From Treponema sp. (lineage in GTDB: Bacteria; Spirochaetota; Spirochaetia; Treponematales; Treponemataceae): DNA of 64,000 bases. Under the pieces are notes generated by a model. The model saw only the letters and a list, made by a program, of their open reading frames with translations, ran no database searches and was not told the DNA's origin. The stretch lies in contig JAEDCY010000002.1 of assembly GCA_016293915.1 (NCBI GenBank), positions 92,325-156,324 of the forward strand, given 5' to 3'. Positions 33,268-41,530 of the stretch are shown here, in pieces (position 1 is the first letter of the stretch; every line of letters starts with the position of its first letter). The position numbers were made by a program, and so were the translations under genes.

Positions 33268-33310
33268 AAAAAAGCGGTTCTATCTTTTCGGATAGAACCG
33301 CTTTTTTTTT
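33268..33310 (+). terminator. pheA attenuator
   Basis: Perfect stem AAAGCGGTTCTATC / GATAGAACCGCTTT with a six-base loop (TTTTCG) and a run of nine or ten T, 21 bp after the leader-peptide stop and 10 bp before pheA. The loop does not fit the AAAGNN pattern. Confidence 0.85.
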
Positions 33311-33319
33311 GGAGGATTT

Positions 33320-34129
33320 ATGAAGATAGCGTATAGCGGAATTGAAGGTGCTTTCGCTTACATTGCGGCACAGAGAATTTTCCCCGGGCAGGAGCTGCTG
33401 TCTTTTGGTGATTTTCGTTCAGCTTATGAGGCGGTGGAGAAAGGAGAGTGCGACTACGCAGTTCTTCCGATAGAAAATTCTTATGCCGGAGAAGTTGGGC
33501 AGGTAACGGATCTGATGTTCCAGGGAGGGCTGTTTGTGAACGGCGTGTATACGCTGAACGTGCTGCAGAACCTGCTCGGGGTAAAGGGCGCGAGCTTAGA
33601 GAGTGTGCGAAAGGTTATCAGCCACCCGCAGGCTTTGGAGCAGAGCGGGGATTTTATTGCGGCTCACGGGTATGCGGTTGAGGAGGCTGCTAATACGGCG
33701 AGGGCGGCTAAAATGGTAGCGGAACTCGGGGATGTAAGTGTGGCGGCAATTGCGAGCGCGGATACTGCTGCTTTATATGGGCTGGAGATTCTGGAGCCTG
33801 GCATTAATGGGCATCAGGATAATTCAACTCGTTTTGCAATTCTTTCACGGAAACCGGAAGCAAAAGTTGAAACTGGATCAGATAATAACACTTTTATACT
33901 TATGTTTGCAGTAAAAAATGAAGCAGGAGCACTCGTGAAAGTTTTGAATAAACTGGGAGAATTCGGCTACAACATGAGCGTAATTCACAGCCGTCCTATA
34001 AAAGGAATGGCGTGGAGTTATTATTTTTATATCGAGGCAGAAGGCGAATTCGGAACAGAAGCATATAAGCAGATGATTTCGGAAATGGAATATCGCTGCA
34101 GTAAATTAAAAGTACTGGGGAGGTTCTGA
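33320..34129 (+). CDS. pheA: Prephenate dehydratase with ACT domain
   Basis: 269 aa, monofunctional. Catalytic-domain motifs: GIEGAFAYIAA at the start, IENSYAGEV, SHPQALEQS and the Thr-containing DNSTRFAI. The ACT domain from about residue 190 (GALVKVLNKLGEFGYNMSVI, SRP) binds Phe for feedback inhibition. Converts prephenate to phenylpyruvate. GGAGG upstream of ATG. No chorismate mutase domain is attached. The first half is GC-richer than its neighbours. Confidence 0.95.
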   Translation: MKIAYSGIEGAFAYIAAQRIFPGQELLSFGDFRSAYEAVEKGECDYAVLPIENSYAGEVGQVTDLMFQGGLFVNGVYTLNVLQNLLGVKGASLESVRKVISHPQALEQSGDFIAAHGYAVEEAANTARAAKMVAELGDVSVAAIASADTAALYGLEILEPGINGHQDNSTRFAILSRKPEAKVETGSDNNTFILMFAVKNEAGALVKVLNKLGEFGYNMSVIHSRPIKGMAWSYYFYIEAEGEFGTEAYKQMISEMEYRCSKLKVLGRF

Positions 34130-34130
34130 T

Positions 34131-34210
34131 GGGGTTTTAGGGGCTATGCCCCTAGGAGAAGGGGTAGCGAGCAACGAAGTGCGAGCGAGGGGAAGGCTTT
34201 CCCCATCCCT
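34131..34210. repeat. Family C repeat between pheA and DAHP synthase
   Basis: GGGGTTTTAGGGGCTATGCCCC...GGGGTAGCGAGCAACGAAGTGCGAGCG...GGGGAAGGCTTTCCCC. It almost fills the gap. Confidence 0.8.
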
Positions 34211-34245
34211 TTAAAAACTAAAAATGAGCAATGGAGGTAAATGAA

Positions 34246-35274
34246 ATGAATATGGAATTTGAGAGAAGACTTGCGATACCCGCTGAGGTAAAGGAACAAT
34301 ATCCTTTGTCGGGAAGTGTTGGAAAAATTGTTGAAGAAAAGCGTGCTGAACTGCGTGCGGTTTTTGAAGGACGTCTGGACAAATTACTTTTGATTATAGG
34401 GCCATGTTCTGCAGATAACGAAGATGCGGTCCTTGATTATATGAATCGTCTTGTACCGGTTCAGGAAAAAGTTCGTGACAAAATATTTATGGTGCCACGC
34501 ATTTACACAAATAAGCCACGTACAACCGGCGAAGGTTACAAGGGAATGCTTCATCAGCCGGATCCGAATGCCAAACCAGACCTTTACAAGGGTATCGTTG
34601 CCTGCCGCCACATGCATATGCGTGCCGTTGAGGAAACAGGTTTTATCTTTGCAGATGAAATGCTTTATCCGGAAAACTATCAGTATCTGGATGATGTTCT
34701 TGGTTATGTTGCCGTTGGAGCACGTTCAGTTGAAGACCAGCAGCACCGTCTCACAGCCAGCGGCATCGAGGTTCCTGTCGGAATGAAAAATCCGACTTCT
34801 GGTGACTATGCTGTTATGATGAATGCAATTCTTGCAGCTCAGCATCCGCATACATTTATTTATCGCGGCTGGGAAGTCCATTCAGAGGGTAACAAACATT
34901 GTCACGCAATTCTTCGTGGTTCTACAGATAAGCACGGAACTCATCAGCAGAATTATCATTATGAAGATTTAATTCGTCTTTGTGATGCTTACGATGCACG
35001 CGAGCTTAAGAACCCTGCTGTCATCATCGATACTAATCATTCGAATTCAAATAAAAATCCTTTTGAACAACCGCGTATTATAATGGATGTTCTCAATTCC
35101 TGCCGCCACAGCGATCGTGTTGCTAAACTCGTAAAAGGCTTTATGATTGAAAGCTATATCGAAGACGGATGTCAGAAAATTGGTGAAGGAATTTATGGAA
35201 AATCAATTACCGATCCGTGTCTCGGTTGGGAGAAAACGGAAAGGTTGATTTATGATATAGCTGAAAAAATTTAG
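34246..35274 (+). CDS. 3-deoxy-7-phosphoheptulonate (DAHP) synthase, class I
   Basis: 342 aa from ATG 34246 (GGAGG 9 bp upstream). First step of the shikimate pathway, joining PEP and erythrose 4-phosphate. AroF/G/H-type motifs: LLLIIGPCSADN, PRTTGEGYKG, GARSVEDQQHR, MKNPTSGD, and DTNHSNSNKNPFEQP near the C-terminus. It follows pheA and may be cotranscribed. AroF, AroG and AroH cannot be told apart from sequence here, so no symbol is given. Confidence 0.94.
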   Translation: MNMEFERRLAIPAEVKEQYPLSGSVGKIVEEKRAELRAVFEGRLDKLLLIIGPCSADNEDAVLDYMNRLVPVQEKVRDKIFMVPRIYTNKPRTTGEGYKGMLHQPDPNAKPDLYKGIVACRHMHMRAVEETGFIFADEMLYPENYQYLDDVLGYVAVGARSVEDQQHRLTASGIEVPVGMKNPTSGDYAVMMNAILAAQHPHTFIYRGWEVHSEGNKHCHAILRGSTDKHGTHQQNYHYEDLIRLCDAYDARELKNPAVIIDTNHSNSNKNPFEQPRIIMDVLNSCRHSDRVAKLVKGFMIESYIEDGCQKIGEGIYGKSITDPCLGWEKTERLIYDIAEKI

Positions 35275-35282
35275 TTGTAAAA

Positions 35283-36065
35283 TTAAAGGATAATTCCACC
35301 AGCAAGCAGTGCAGCTCCAAGTAATAAAAATACAATATCACGGAGCCCTGCTTTGTAAGATTTTGTACAGCAGGCTCTTGTGCGCAGGTAAAAGCCACGG
35401 AGTTCTGCTGCTGTTGCGGTTGATTCAATTTTTCTTACTGATGAAATCAAAAGTGGAAAACACAGTGGCAGAATCATTCCAAACTTTTTAAATGGATTTT
35501 TTACTTCAAAATCTACACCTCGTGCCTGCTGAGACTCTATGATTGCTCCCATTTCAATAGAGAAAATAGGGATGAAGCGGATTGCACTTGTGAAGGTAAA
35601 GGCATACTTATATGGAATATGAAGATATTTTACCATTGTATTTGAAAGATCATTAAGATTAGTAACTGAAATCAAAATTGAAAGAGGCAGTGTCGCTCCC
35701 ATAAGTCGGAGTACAAGAAGTAAAGCTTTTTGTATTGCAAGTTCTGTAATTGAAAAACTACCGAAAGTTAGGATAGCTTCTCCCTGTCTGATGACTAGAA
35801 CTTGAAGAATAAAAAGAAAAATTGACATTTTGATAAGACCACGAAGAATACCAAGTGTTCTCTGTAATAGGCCATTTCCTTTTTTAATTTTTCCGTTTCC
35901 CGTAATTGCTAGTAATACATTAAAGAGTATTACTCCAAGCAGATATAAGGGATTTGATGAACAAAAAGAAGCGGCACAAATCAAAATTGATACAAATATT
36001 TTTATAAGGGGATGCATTTTATGAAGCACTGAGCTTCCTGGTAAGTAATCTAGAAATCCTTTCAT
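35283..36065 (-). CDS. ecfT: ECF transporter transmembrane component EcfT
   Basis: About 260 aa. Several hydrophobic helices, and the two coupling motifs characteristic of EcfT: QQARGVDF and AAELRGFY, which bind the ATPases. The start is uncertain: ATG 36065 (AAGGAG 12 bp upstream) gives a normal N-terminus MKGFLDYLPGSS; longer in-frame starts at 36104 and 36149 would encode part of a palindromic repeat. Last gene of the S-A-T operon. Confidence 0.88.
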   Translation of the reverse strand: MKGFLDYLPGSSVLHKMHPLIKIFVSILICAASFCSSNPLYLLGVILFNVLLAITGNGKIKKGNGLLQRTLGILRGLIKMSIFLFILQVLVIRQGEAILTFGSFSITELAIQKALLLVLRLMGATLPLSILISVTNLNDLSNTMVKYLHIPYKYAFTFTSAIRFIPIFSIEMGAIIESQQARGVDFEVKNPFKKFGMILPLCFPLLISSVRKIESTATAAELRGFYLRTRACCTKSYKAGLRDIVFLLLGAALLAGGIIL

Positions 36066-36100
36066 AGCAGGTTTATACTCCTTAAAAACCTGATAAACGG

Positions 36101-36148
36101 ACATGTCAAGGCCATGAGCGAAGCGTGCCTTGACGTGGCCGTATATCA
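36101..36148. repeat. Family G palindrome at the ecfA/ecfT junction
   Basis: GTCAAGGC...AGCGAAGCGT...GCCTTGAC, with outer CGG/CCG pairs. Related to 21108-21160. It sits between the ecfA stop and the likely ecfT start and is open in the ecfT frame. Confidence 0.7.
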
Positions 36149-37876
36149 CAGTGATTTTATTTTCTGAATCATTTCATCGTCAGTAAATATACCGTAAAAA
36201 ACAGTTCCCAGCAGCATAGAAACCTGGGCAATTTGCGGTGGTAAAAGTCGGGCACGCTGCAAAAGTTCGTGGTTACTGAGAACTTCTCTTGTTTTGCCCT
36301 GGCCGAGAATTTCACCACGATTCATAACAAGAATGGTCTTTGCAAAATCAAGTACAACTTCCATGTCGTGGCAGACCATAATTACTGTAGTTCCATTTTC
36401 GTTGAGAGCCCGGATTTTTTCCATGACTTCCATACACTCACGGTAGTCGAGACCTGTAGTAGGTTCATCAAGAATTAAGATTTCCGGATTAAGGGCAATA
36501 AGGCAGGCAAGGCAAAGTCTTTGTCGCTGACCGCGGCTCATATTAAAAGGCTCTGTGTTTCCGTCAAAGCCGAATTCGTTAAGCGTTTTTTCAACCCGTG
36601 CTTGTATTTCATCTTCGGCAATTCCGTTATTTCTCAAACTAAAAGCAATTTCTTCCCGCACAGTTGAACAGCAGATCTGGCGGTCTGGATTCTGGAAAAG
36701 AAATCCTATGTGTTTCGCAAGAGAGCTGACCTTCTGTTTTTTTGTATTTTCTCCAAGCACAAGTACATCACCGGTACTTGGTTTTAAAAGTCCGTTTGTG
36801 AGCTTTGAAAAAGTAGATTTTCCAGCTCCGTTTGAACCGATGATAGAAATAAAATCGCCTTTATATACTTTTACATTCAAATCGTGGACATTTGCAGTTT
36901 CATTGTAAGAGAAGCCAACACCAGAGAACTCGAGAACTACGTCACAGTCGATTGCCTTGTCAGACGATTCCTGAATCTGTTGAAGGGCATCCGAAGTGTC
37001 TGTGCAATCTGGAAGCTTTGTGCCCATAACCTTCTTTACAAACTCTGCTGCTTCTTTCGCATTAAGACAAATACGGTCTTCAGCTTTCATGTCTTTTGGA
37101 GCAAGTCCCTGCTCAACCATTTTACCGGTAAGGGTAAGAACTCGCGGACAGTTAATTCCAGCTTCTTCCATTTCTCGCTGATGGGTTAGGGTGCTTCTGA
37201 TTTCTCCATAGTGAACACAAGTTCCATGTTCAAGAACAATTAACTTTTTTACAAATTCACAAAGCAGCATGATCTTTTGTTCTGCAACAACAATCGTAAT
37301 ACCTTTTTCTTCGTTAAGTTTTTTAAGCATTTTAAAAATCTGAACTGAAGATGCCGGATCAAGCTCGCCTGTCGGCTCATCTAAAACTAAAATATCGGGT
37401 TCAAGAGCAAGAATAGCCGCAATTACAACCTTCTGTTTCTGGCCGCCGCTGAGAGATGCTATCTCTTTATGACGTAGCTCACTGATTCCAAGAGTATCAA
37501 GAGAGTCTGTAATTCGTTTTTCTATCTGATCGTATGGAATACCAAAATTTTCAAGACCAAAAAGAATTTCATCTTCAACTAAGTAACCGGTAATCTGGCT
37601 TTCAATATCCTGAAATACAGAACCTACTTTAAGAGCAAGTTTTCCCGCATCAATATCAAAGGTGTCATTTCCACATACCTTTACACTTCCATAAAAATCT
37701 CCGGTATAGTGGTGAGGAATCAGTCCGTTGATGCAGTTACAAAGAGTAGTTTTACCGGCACCAGATTCTCCGATGATTCCCACGAATCCACCTTTTTCAA
37801 TTTCCAGCGATATTTTTTCCAGAGCATTTTTCTTAGCCCCGTTATACTTAAAAGTAAGTTCCTGTATTTCGATCAT
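36146..37876 (-). CDS. ecfA: ECF transporter ATPase, two fused ATP-binding domains (EcfA-EcfA')
   Basis: 576 aa. Domain 1: Walker A GESGAGKTT (about residue 38), signature LSGGQKQ, Walker B LVLDEPTGELDP. Domain 2 from about residue 310: GSNGAGKST, variant signature MSRGQRQ, ILDEPTTGLDY. Two ABC domains in one chain replace the EcfA/EcfA' pair. Powers uptake through EcfT and an S component, here probably the TrpP-like protein upstream. Confidence 0.93.
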   Translation of the reverse strand: MIEIQELTFKYNGAKKNALEKISLEIEKGGFVGIIGESGAGKTTLCNCINGLIPHHYTGDFYGSVKVCGNDTFDIDAGKLALKVGSVFQDIESQITGYLVEDEILFGLENFGIPYDQIEKRITDSLDTLGISELRHKEIASLSGGQKQKVVIAAILALEPDILVLDEPTGELDPASSVQIFKMLKKLNEEKGITIVVAEQKIMLLCEFVKKLIVLEHGTCVHYGEIRSTLTHQREMEEAGINCPRVLTLTGKMVEQGLAPKDMKAEDRICLNAKEAAEFVKKVMGTKLPDCTDTSDALQQIQESSDKAIDCDVVLEFSGVGFSYNETANVHDLNVKVYKGDFISIIGSNGAGKSTFSKLTNGLLKPSTGDVLVLGENTKKQKVSSLAKHIGFLFQNPDRQICCSTVREEIAFSLRNNGIAEDEIQARVEKTLNEFGFDGNTEPFNMSRGQRQRLCLACLIALNPEILILDEPTTGLDYRECMEVMEKIRALNENGTTVIMVCHDMEVVLDFAKTILVMNRGEILGQGKTREVLSNHELLQRARLLPPQIAQVSMLLGTVFYGIFTDDEMIQKIKSL

Positions 37877-37943
37877 TTTTCTTTTCCTGGTTAATAAATG
37901 AAATTGTTGAAATGTAATCAGTAATGTAATAAAGAAATCGAAA

Positions 37944-38028
37944 CCAGATTTGACACGGAGTAGAAAATGATACTGGACAACATCATCCCGTTGGCCTGTG
38001 TCATTTTCTACGGGAGTGACAAATCTGG
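37944..38028. repeat. Long imperfect inverted repeat between S component and ecfA
   Basis: CCAGATTTGACAC...TAGAAAATGA pairs with TCATTTTCTA...GTGACAAATCTGG around a central 30 bp. It falls between two cotranscribed genes and could be a processing or attenuation hairpin. Confidence 0.65.
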
Positions 38029-38036
38029 TGTATTAA

Positions 38037-38606
38037 TTACTCTTCAGATTTATCACTTTCAACAATTTTCTTTTTCAAAGCTTTCATCAATGGTACATAA
38101 AGCGCTGCAACAATAATCGCATTCAAAGTAGCTGTACCAAGAACAATAGGTACATAAGCTGCCATAGCAGATGAATCAGACTTGATGAATACGAAAAGGA
38201 GAACTGTATAGAGTCCGCCAGAAATTACAGTACTTATAAAAGTTGTAATTGCTGCAAGACCAATCTTCAATCCTTTTGATTTAGCAGGGATAAAAACTAA
38301 AAGCCCCATGGCAAGGGCACCAGCCGCTTCAGAAGCAAAGTTCAAATAAGGAGTACCAGGGAAGAACTGGCAGATAGCACCTGCAATAATACCAATAATC
38401 AGGCTGTAATAAACTTTTGGTCTGATAAGAACAATTGCCATACAGTACATTGCGATAATGAAGTTAGGCTTCATTCCAAAGAAGTTTATAAAAGTTCCTA
38501 CAAAGAACTTAAGAACAGCACCGGCTGCAAGAAGTACTGCTGTAAGGAGCAGATCCTGAAGGCTGATGCCTTTTTTTTCTGTTTGATTTAATACTCTTTT
38601 TTCCAT
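38037..38606 (-). CDS. ECF transporter S component, TrpP-like
   Basis: 189 aa with about five or six membrane helices. LLTAVLLAAGAVLKFFVG, then GMKPNFIIAM and a charged C-terminus resemble the TrpP family of tryptophan-uptake S components (B. subtilis TrpP has IGGMKPDMML). It precedes ecfA and ecfT, so a dedicated system is likely. TTGAGGTGAATTAAA precedes the ATG. The substrate is inferred; an aromatic amino acid is plausible. Confidence 0.75.
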   Translation of the reverse strand: MEKRVLNQTEKKGISLQDLLLTAVLLAAGAVLKFFVGTFINFFGMKPNFIIAMYCMAIVLIRPKVYYSLIIGIIAGAICQFFPGTPYLNFASEAAGALAMGLLVFIPAKSKGLKIGLAAITTFISTVISGGLYTVLLFVFIKSDSSAMAAYVPIVLGTATLNAIIVAALYVPLMKALKKKIVESDKSEE

Positions 38607-38678
38607 TTTAATTCACCTCAATAATTATTTATAAAGCAGCCGGTTGTGCACGAGGTCGTCTGCTTTCTGTTACTGTGA

Positions 38679-38720
38679 ATAGTAATATATCATACTGTTT
38701 CTGTCAACAGAAACAGTATG
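38679..38720 (-). promoter_or_regulatory. Promoter and perfect palindromic operator of the trpP-like operon
   Basis: Minus strand -35 TTGACA (38702-38707), 17-bp spacer, -10 TACTAT (38679-38684). The -35 sits in the centre of a perfect palindrome with 13-bp arms CATACTGTTTCTG / CAGAAACAGTATG and a 4-bp centre (38691-38720), a good candidate repressor site. Confidence 0.75.
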
Positions 38721-38992
38721 TAAGGAATCCTTTTTTCTTACGAAAAAAGGCACGGGCGGTTGAAGCTGACGCTTCATTAGGGCGAATCCGCCCGTGTGTC
38801 AACAGAAACATTGCGTAAGGACCCCTTTTTTTCTCACGAAAAAAAGGCACGGGCGGCTGAAGCTGGCGCTTCATTAGGGTGGTTCCGCCCGTGTGTCAAC
38901 AGAAACAGCATGTAAGGAATCCTTTTTTTCTCACGAAAAAAAGGCACGGGCGGTTGAAGCTGTCGCTTCATTAGGGTGGTTCCGCCCGTGCT
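38703..38992. repeat. Three tandem 95-98 bp repeats (family F)
   Basis: Units 38703-38797, 38798-38894 and 38895-38992 each begin GTCAACAGAAACA, contain CCTTTTTT...AAAAAAGG and end with a hairpin CACGGGCGG...CCGCCCGTG enclosing GAAGC/GCTTC. Each start matches half of the adjacent operator. No gene is seen in the 507-bp gap 38607-39113 apart from these units, the promoter and a terminator. Confidence 0.85.
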
Positions 38993-39026
38993 GTCAATAG
39001 TAACACTAAAAAATCTGAGTTCTTAA

Positions 39027-39063
39027 TAAAAACAGACCCCGGAATACTTTCAAATCCCGGGGC
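39027..39063 (-). terminator. Terminator of the sulfhydrylase gene
   Basis: On the minus strand GGCCCCGGGATTTG...ATTCCGGGGTC followed by TGTTTTTATT, 50 bp after the stop codon. Confidence 0.75.
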
Positions 39064-39113
39064 CTTTAATTATAGGAGTGTTGGCATAACTTTATGAACT
39101 GTTCTTTATTTTC

Positions 39114-40394
39114 TTATATTGCCGCAAATCCGTTTTCGAGGTCTGCAATAATATCATCAATATGCTCAGTACCAATAGAAAGGCGGATTGTGTTCTGTGC
39201 AATGCCCTGATCTGCAAGTTCTTTATCATTGAGCTGGCTGTGAGTTGTGCTGGCAGGGTGAATTACAAGAGACTTTACATCTGCAACATTTGCAAGCAGA
39301 CTGAAAATCTTGAGGTTATCAATAAACTTCCATGCTTCTTCGCGTCCACCTTTGATGTTGAATGTAAAAATCGAAGCTCCGCCATGAGGGAAATACTTCT
39401 GATAAAGAGCATGGTCCGGATGATTGGCAAGGGAAGGGTGATTTACTTTTTCAACTTTTGGATGCTTGCTGAGGAATTCTACAACTTTTTTTGTATTTTC
39501 TGCGTGACGATCCAGTCGCAGACTCAAAGTTTCAACACCCTGCAGCAAAAGGAAGGCGTTAAATGGGCTGATTGTAGCACCTGTATCACGAAGCAAAATT
39601 GCGCGGATGTAAGTAACAAAGGCAGCAGGTCCAACTGCGTCGTAGAAAGAAACTCCGTGGTAACTTGGGTTAGGAGCTGCAATCTGAGGATAGTTTCCGC
39701 TTGCCTTCCAGTTGAACTTTCCGCTTTCAACGATGATACCACCCAGTGTTGTACCGTGACCGCCAATAAACTTTGTAGCTGAATGAACAACAATATCTGC
39801 ACCATGTTCAAAAGGACGGATAAGGTATGGTGTTCCAAAAGTATTATCAACTACTACTGGAAGTCCGTGTTTGTGAGCAATTGCTGCAATTGCATCCAGG
39901 TCTGGAATATCGGAGTTAGGATTGCCTAATGTTTCAAGATAAATTGCGCGGGTGTTTTCCTTGATTGCACCTTCTATTTCTGCAAGATTATGAGCATCTA
40001 CGAAGCTTGTACTGATTCCATACTGTGGAAGAGTGTGGGCGAGAAGATTGTAGCTTCCGCCGTAAATAGTTTTCTGTGCCACAATATGTCCACCGTTTGC
40101 AGCAAGTGCCTCGATTGTGTAAGTAATTGCTGCAGCTCCGGAAGCAAGAGCCAGGGCAGCCGAGCCACCCTCGAGAGCAGCTAAGCGTTTTTCTAAGACG
40201 TCCTGAGTTGAGTTTGTGAGACGGCCATAAATATTTCCGGCATCAGCAAGACCAAAGCGGTCTGCCGCATGTTTTGAATTATGGAATACATAAGATGCTG
40301 TCTGATAGATTGGTACTGCGCGTGCATCTGTTGCAGAATCTGCACTTTCCTGTCCAACGTGTAATTGTAAAGTTTCGAATTTATAATTTGCCAT
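39114..40394 (-). CDS. O-acetylhomoserine sulfhydrylase (Cys/Met PLP enzyme)
   Basis: 426 aa, the typical length for O-acetylhomoserine aminocarboxypropyltransferase (MetY/Met17). Motifs: TLQLHVGQE near the N-terminus, SGAAAITYTIEALA, ETLGNPNSDIPDL, PLP lysine in HSATKFIGGHGTTLGG, and the C-terminal RLSIGTEHIDDIIADLE. Makes homocysteine from O-acetylhomoserine and sulfide. AAGGAGATATCATT precedes the ATG. A Cys-rich leader peptide and paired operators upstream indicate sulfur control. Confidence 0.92.
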   Translation of the reverse strand: MANYKFETLQLHVGQESADSATDARAVPIYQTASYVFHNSKHAADRFGLADAGNIYGRLTNSTQDVLEKRLAALEGGSAALALASGAAAITYTIEALAANGGHIVAQKTIYGGSYNLLAHTLPQYGISTSFVDAHNLAEIEGAIKENTRAIYLETLGNPNSDIPDLDAIAAIAHKHGLPVVVDNTFGTPYLIRPFEHGADIVVHSATKFIGGHGTTLGGIIVESGKFNWKASGNYPQIAAPNPSYHGVSFYDAVGPAAFVTYIRAILLRDTGATISPFNAFLLLQGVETLSLRLDRHAENTKKVVEFLSKHPKVEKVNHPSLANHPDHALYQKYFPHGGASIFTFNIKGGREEAWKFIDNLKIFSLLANVADVKSLVIHPASTTHSQLNDKELADQGIAQNTIRLSIGTEHIDDIIADLENGFAAI

Positions 40395-40420
40395 AATGAT
40401 ATCTCCTTAAAATTATTGTA

Positions 40421-40548
40421 GGAGGGGAAAGCCTTCCCCTCGCTCCCAAGTCCTCACTCACGGTGGTTTCGACAAGCTCAACCTCCGTTCGCTCCGGTCT
40501 TGTACGCTACCCCTTCTCCTAGAGGGCGTGCCCCCTAAGATCCCCGGG
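40421..40548. repeat. Family C repeat with a nested family A copy
   Basis: GGGGAAAGCCTTCCCC at one end and GCTACCCCTTCTCCTAGAGGGCGTGCCCCC at the other enclose GGTGGTTTCGACAAGCTCAACC (40462-40483). One family inside another shows successive insertion. It separates the leader peptide from the sulfhydrylase gene. Confidence 0.75.
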
Positions 40549-40577
40549 ATTTCAGTTAATTGTAAATGATTAGAATT

Positions 40578-40655
40578 CTAGAAACGACAGCAGATGCACA
40601 TGACGCCGTTGCGGAAATTTTCACGGACTAATTTTTCGAAATAAAACTTCATCAT
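40578..40655 (-). CDS. Cys-rich leader peptide upstream of the sulfhydrylase
   Basis: 25 aa from GGAGG plus ATG at 40655: MMKFYFEKLVREN then FRNGVMCICCRF. Three of the last six residues are Cys. Short peptides ending in Cys-rich CCRF-like motifs are known upstream of sulfur-assimilation genes, where translation reports Cys-tRNA supply. The strong ribosome binding site and promoter support expression. Role is inferred. Confidence 0.65.
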   Translation of the reverse strand: MMKFYFEKLVRENFRNGVMCICCRF

Positions 40656-40676
40656 GTGCCTCCAAAAAAATATAAA

Positions 40677-40740
40677 ACCTATCAAACAAGTAGGTATATA
40701 CTTTATACATCTTAAAACCTACTATGTCAATAGGTATTTC
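40677..40740 (-). promoter_or_regulatory. Sulfhydrylase promoter with two identical-spacing operators
   Basis: Minus strand: TTGACA, 17 bp, TATAAA. Two 19-bp inverted repeats ACCTA-N9-TAGGT: one overlaps the -35 (ACCTATTGACATAGTAGGT), the other lies downstream of the -10 (ACCTACTTGTTTGATAGGT). The layout fits repression by an Rrf2-type (CymR/IscR-like) regulator; the family is a guess. Confidence 0.7.
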
Positions 40741-40788
40741 AAAAAAAATTATATTTTTTGAAAAGGGGAGCTAATGAATAAGCAGAAA

Positions 40789-41505
40789 CTAATTATTTTT
40801 CTTATACAGCATACTTGGCCTTCCGCCAGTATCATAATTTACATCTTCAGAAATTGTTTTTGTCTTTACGAGATAGTTCATATATGTGCGGACAGTAACT
40901 ATTGAAATTCCAAGAGTTTCAGAAATCATGTCTGTACTGCTCCAGCCACTGTTTGAATCAAAATATGAAATGATTCTTGAAAGAGTTCTCCTCTGAATTC
41001 CTTTTGGAAGTGAAGCCTGAACATCTTCAGAAGAATCTGTAGAATCAGAGGCTGTAGCCTGCAAAGCTGTATTACCATGCAATATCAGATTATCAATGCA
41101 AGACTGATCCATAACAGTATTCTGATTCAATATCTCTTTTTTTGCTTTAAATTTTTCGAGGGATGCATAAAATCTTTCATAAGTAAAAGGCTTGATCAGA
41201 TAATCATGAACGCCAAGGTGAACAGTCTCTTCAATTGTTGCTGTATCATTTGCAGCAGTTACCATAATGACTTCAGAATTAATTTTTTTAGATCTTATTT
41301 TTTTCAGGGTTTCTGTTCCATTCAAAACAGGCATAAACACATCAAGAAGAATCAAATCAACTGTATTGGAATCAAGAAAATCAAGAGCTTCCTGTCCATT
41401 TCTACACATTCCGGCAACTTCAAAACCTTCAGATTTTTTAACAAACTGACTGTTTATCATTGCAACCATGGGGTCATCTTCAACAATTAAAACCTTATAA
41501 TTCAT
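40789..41505 (-). CDS. Response regulator, CitB/DcuR-like
   Basis: 238 aa. Receiver with VLIVEDDPMVAMIN, phosphoacceptor Asp in LILLDVFMPVLNG and conserved Lys in YLIKPF; the C-terminal HTH (about residues 180-230) has WSSTDMISETLGISIVTVRTYMNYL, like CitB-family regulators. It follows the sensor kinase gene by 25 bp and forms a two-component system with it. Target genes are unknown; the divergent PQ-loop/SGNH gene is a candidate. Confidence 0.9.
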   Translation of the reverse strand: MNYKVLIVEDDPMVAMINSQFVKKSEGFEVAGMCRNGQEALDFLDSNTVDLILLDVFMPVLNGTETLKKIRSKKINSEVIMVTAANDTATIEETVHLGVHDYLIKPFTYERFYASLEKFKAKKEILNQNTVMDQSCIDNLILHGNTALQATASDSTDSSEDVQASLPKGIQRRTLSRIISYFDSNSGWSSTDMISETLGISIVTVRTYMNYLVKTKTISEDVNYDTGGRPSMLYKKNN

Positions 41506-41530
41506 GACTTTTTTATTATACCATACATTT

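Noticed and set aside
33268..33310. pheA terminator as another ANTAR-type unit
   Set aside because: No AAAGNN hexaloop precedes or overlaps the 5' arm; a Phe-rich leader peptide explains it better.
38703..38992. CRISPR array
   Set aside because: Three near-identical 95-98 bp units directly abut one another with no variable spacers, so this is a tandem repeat.
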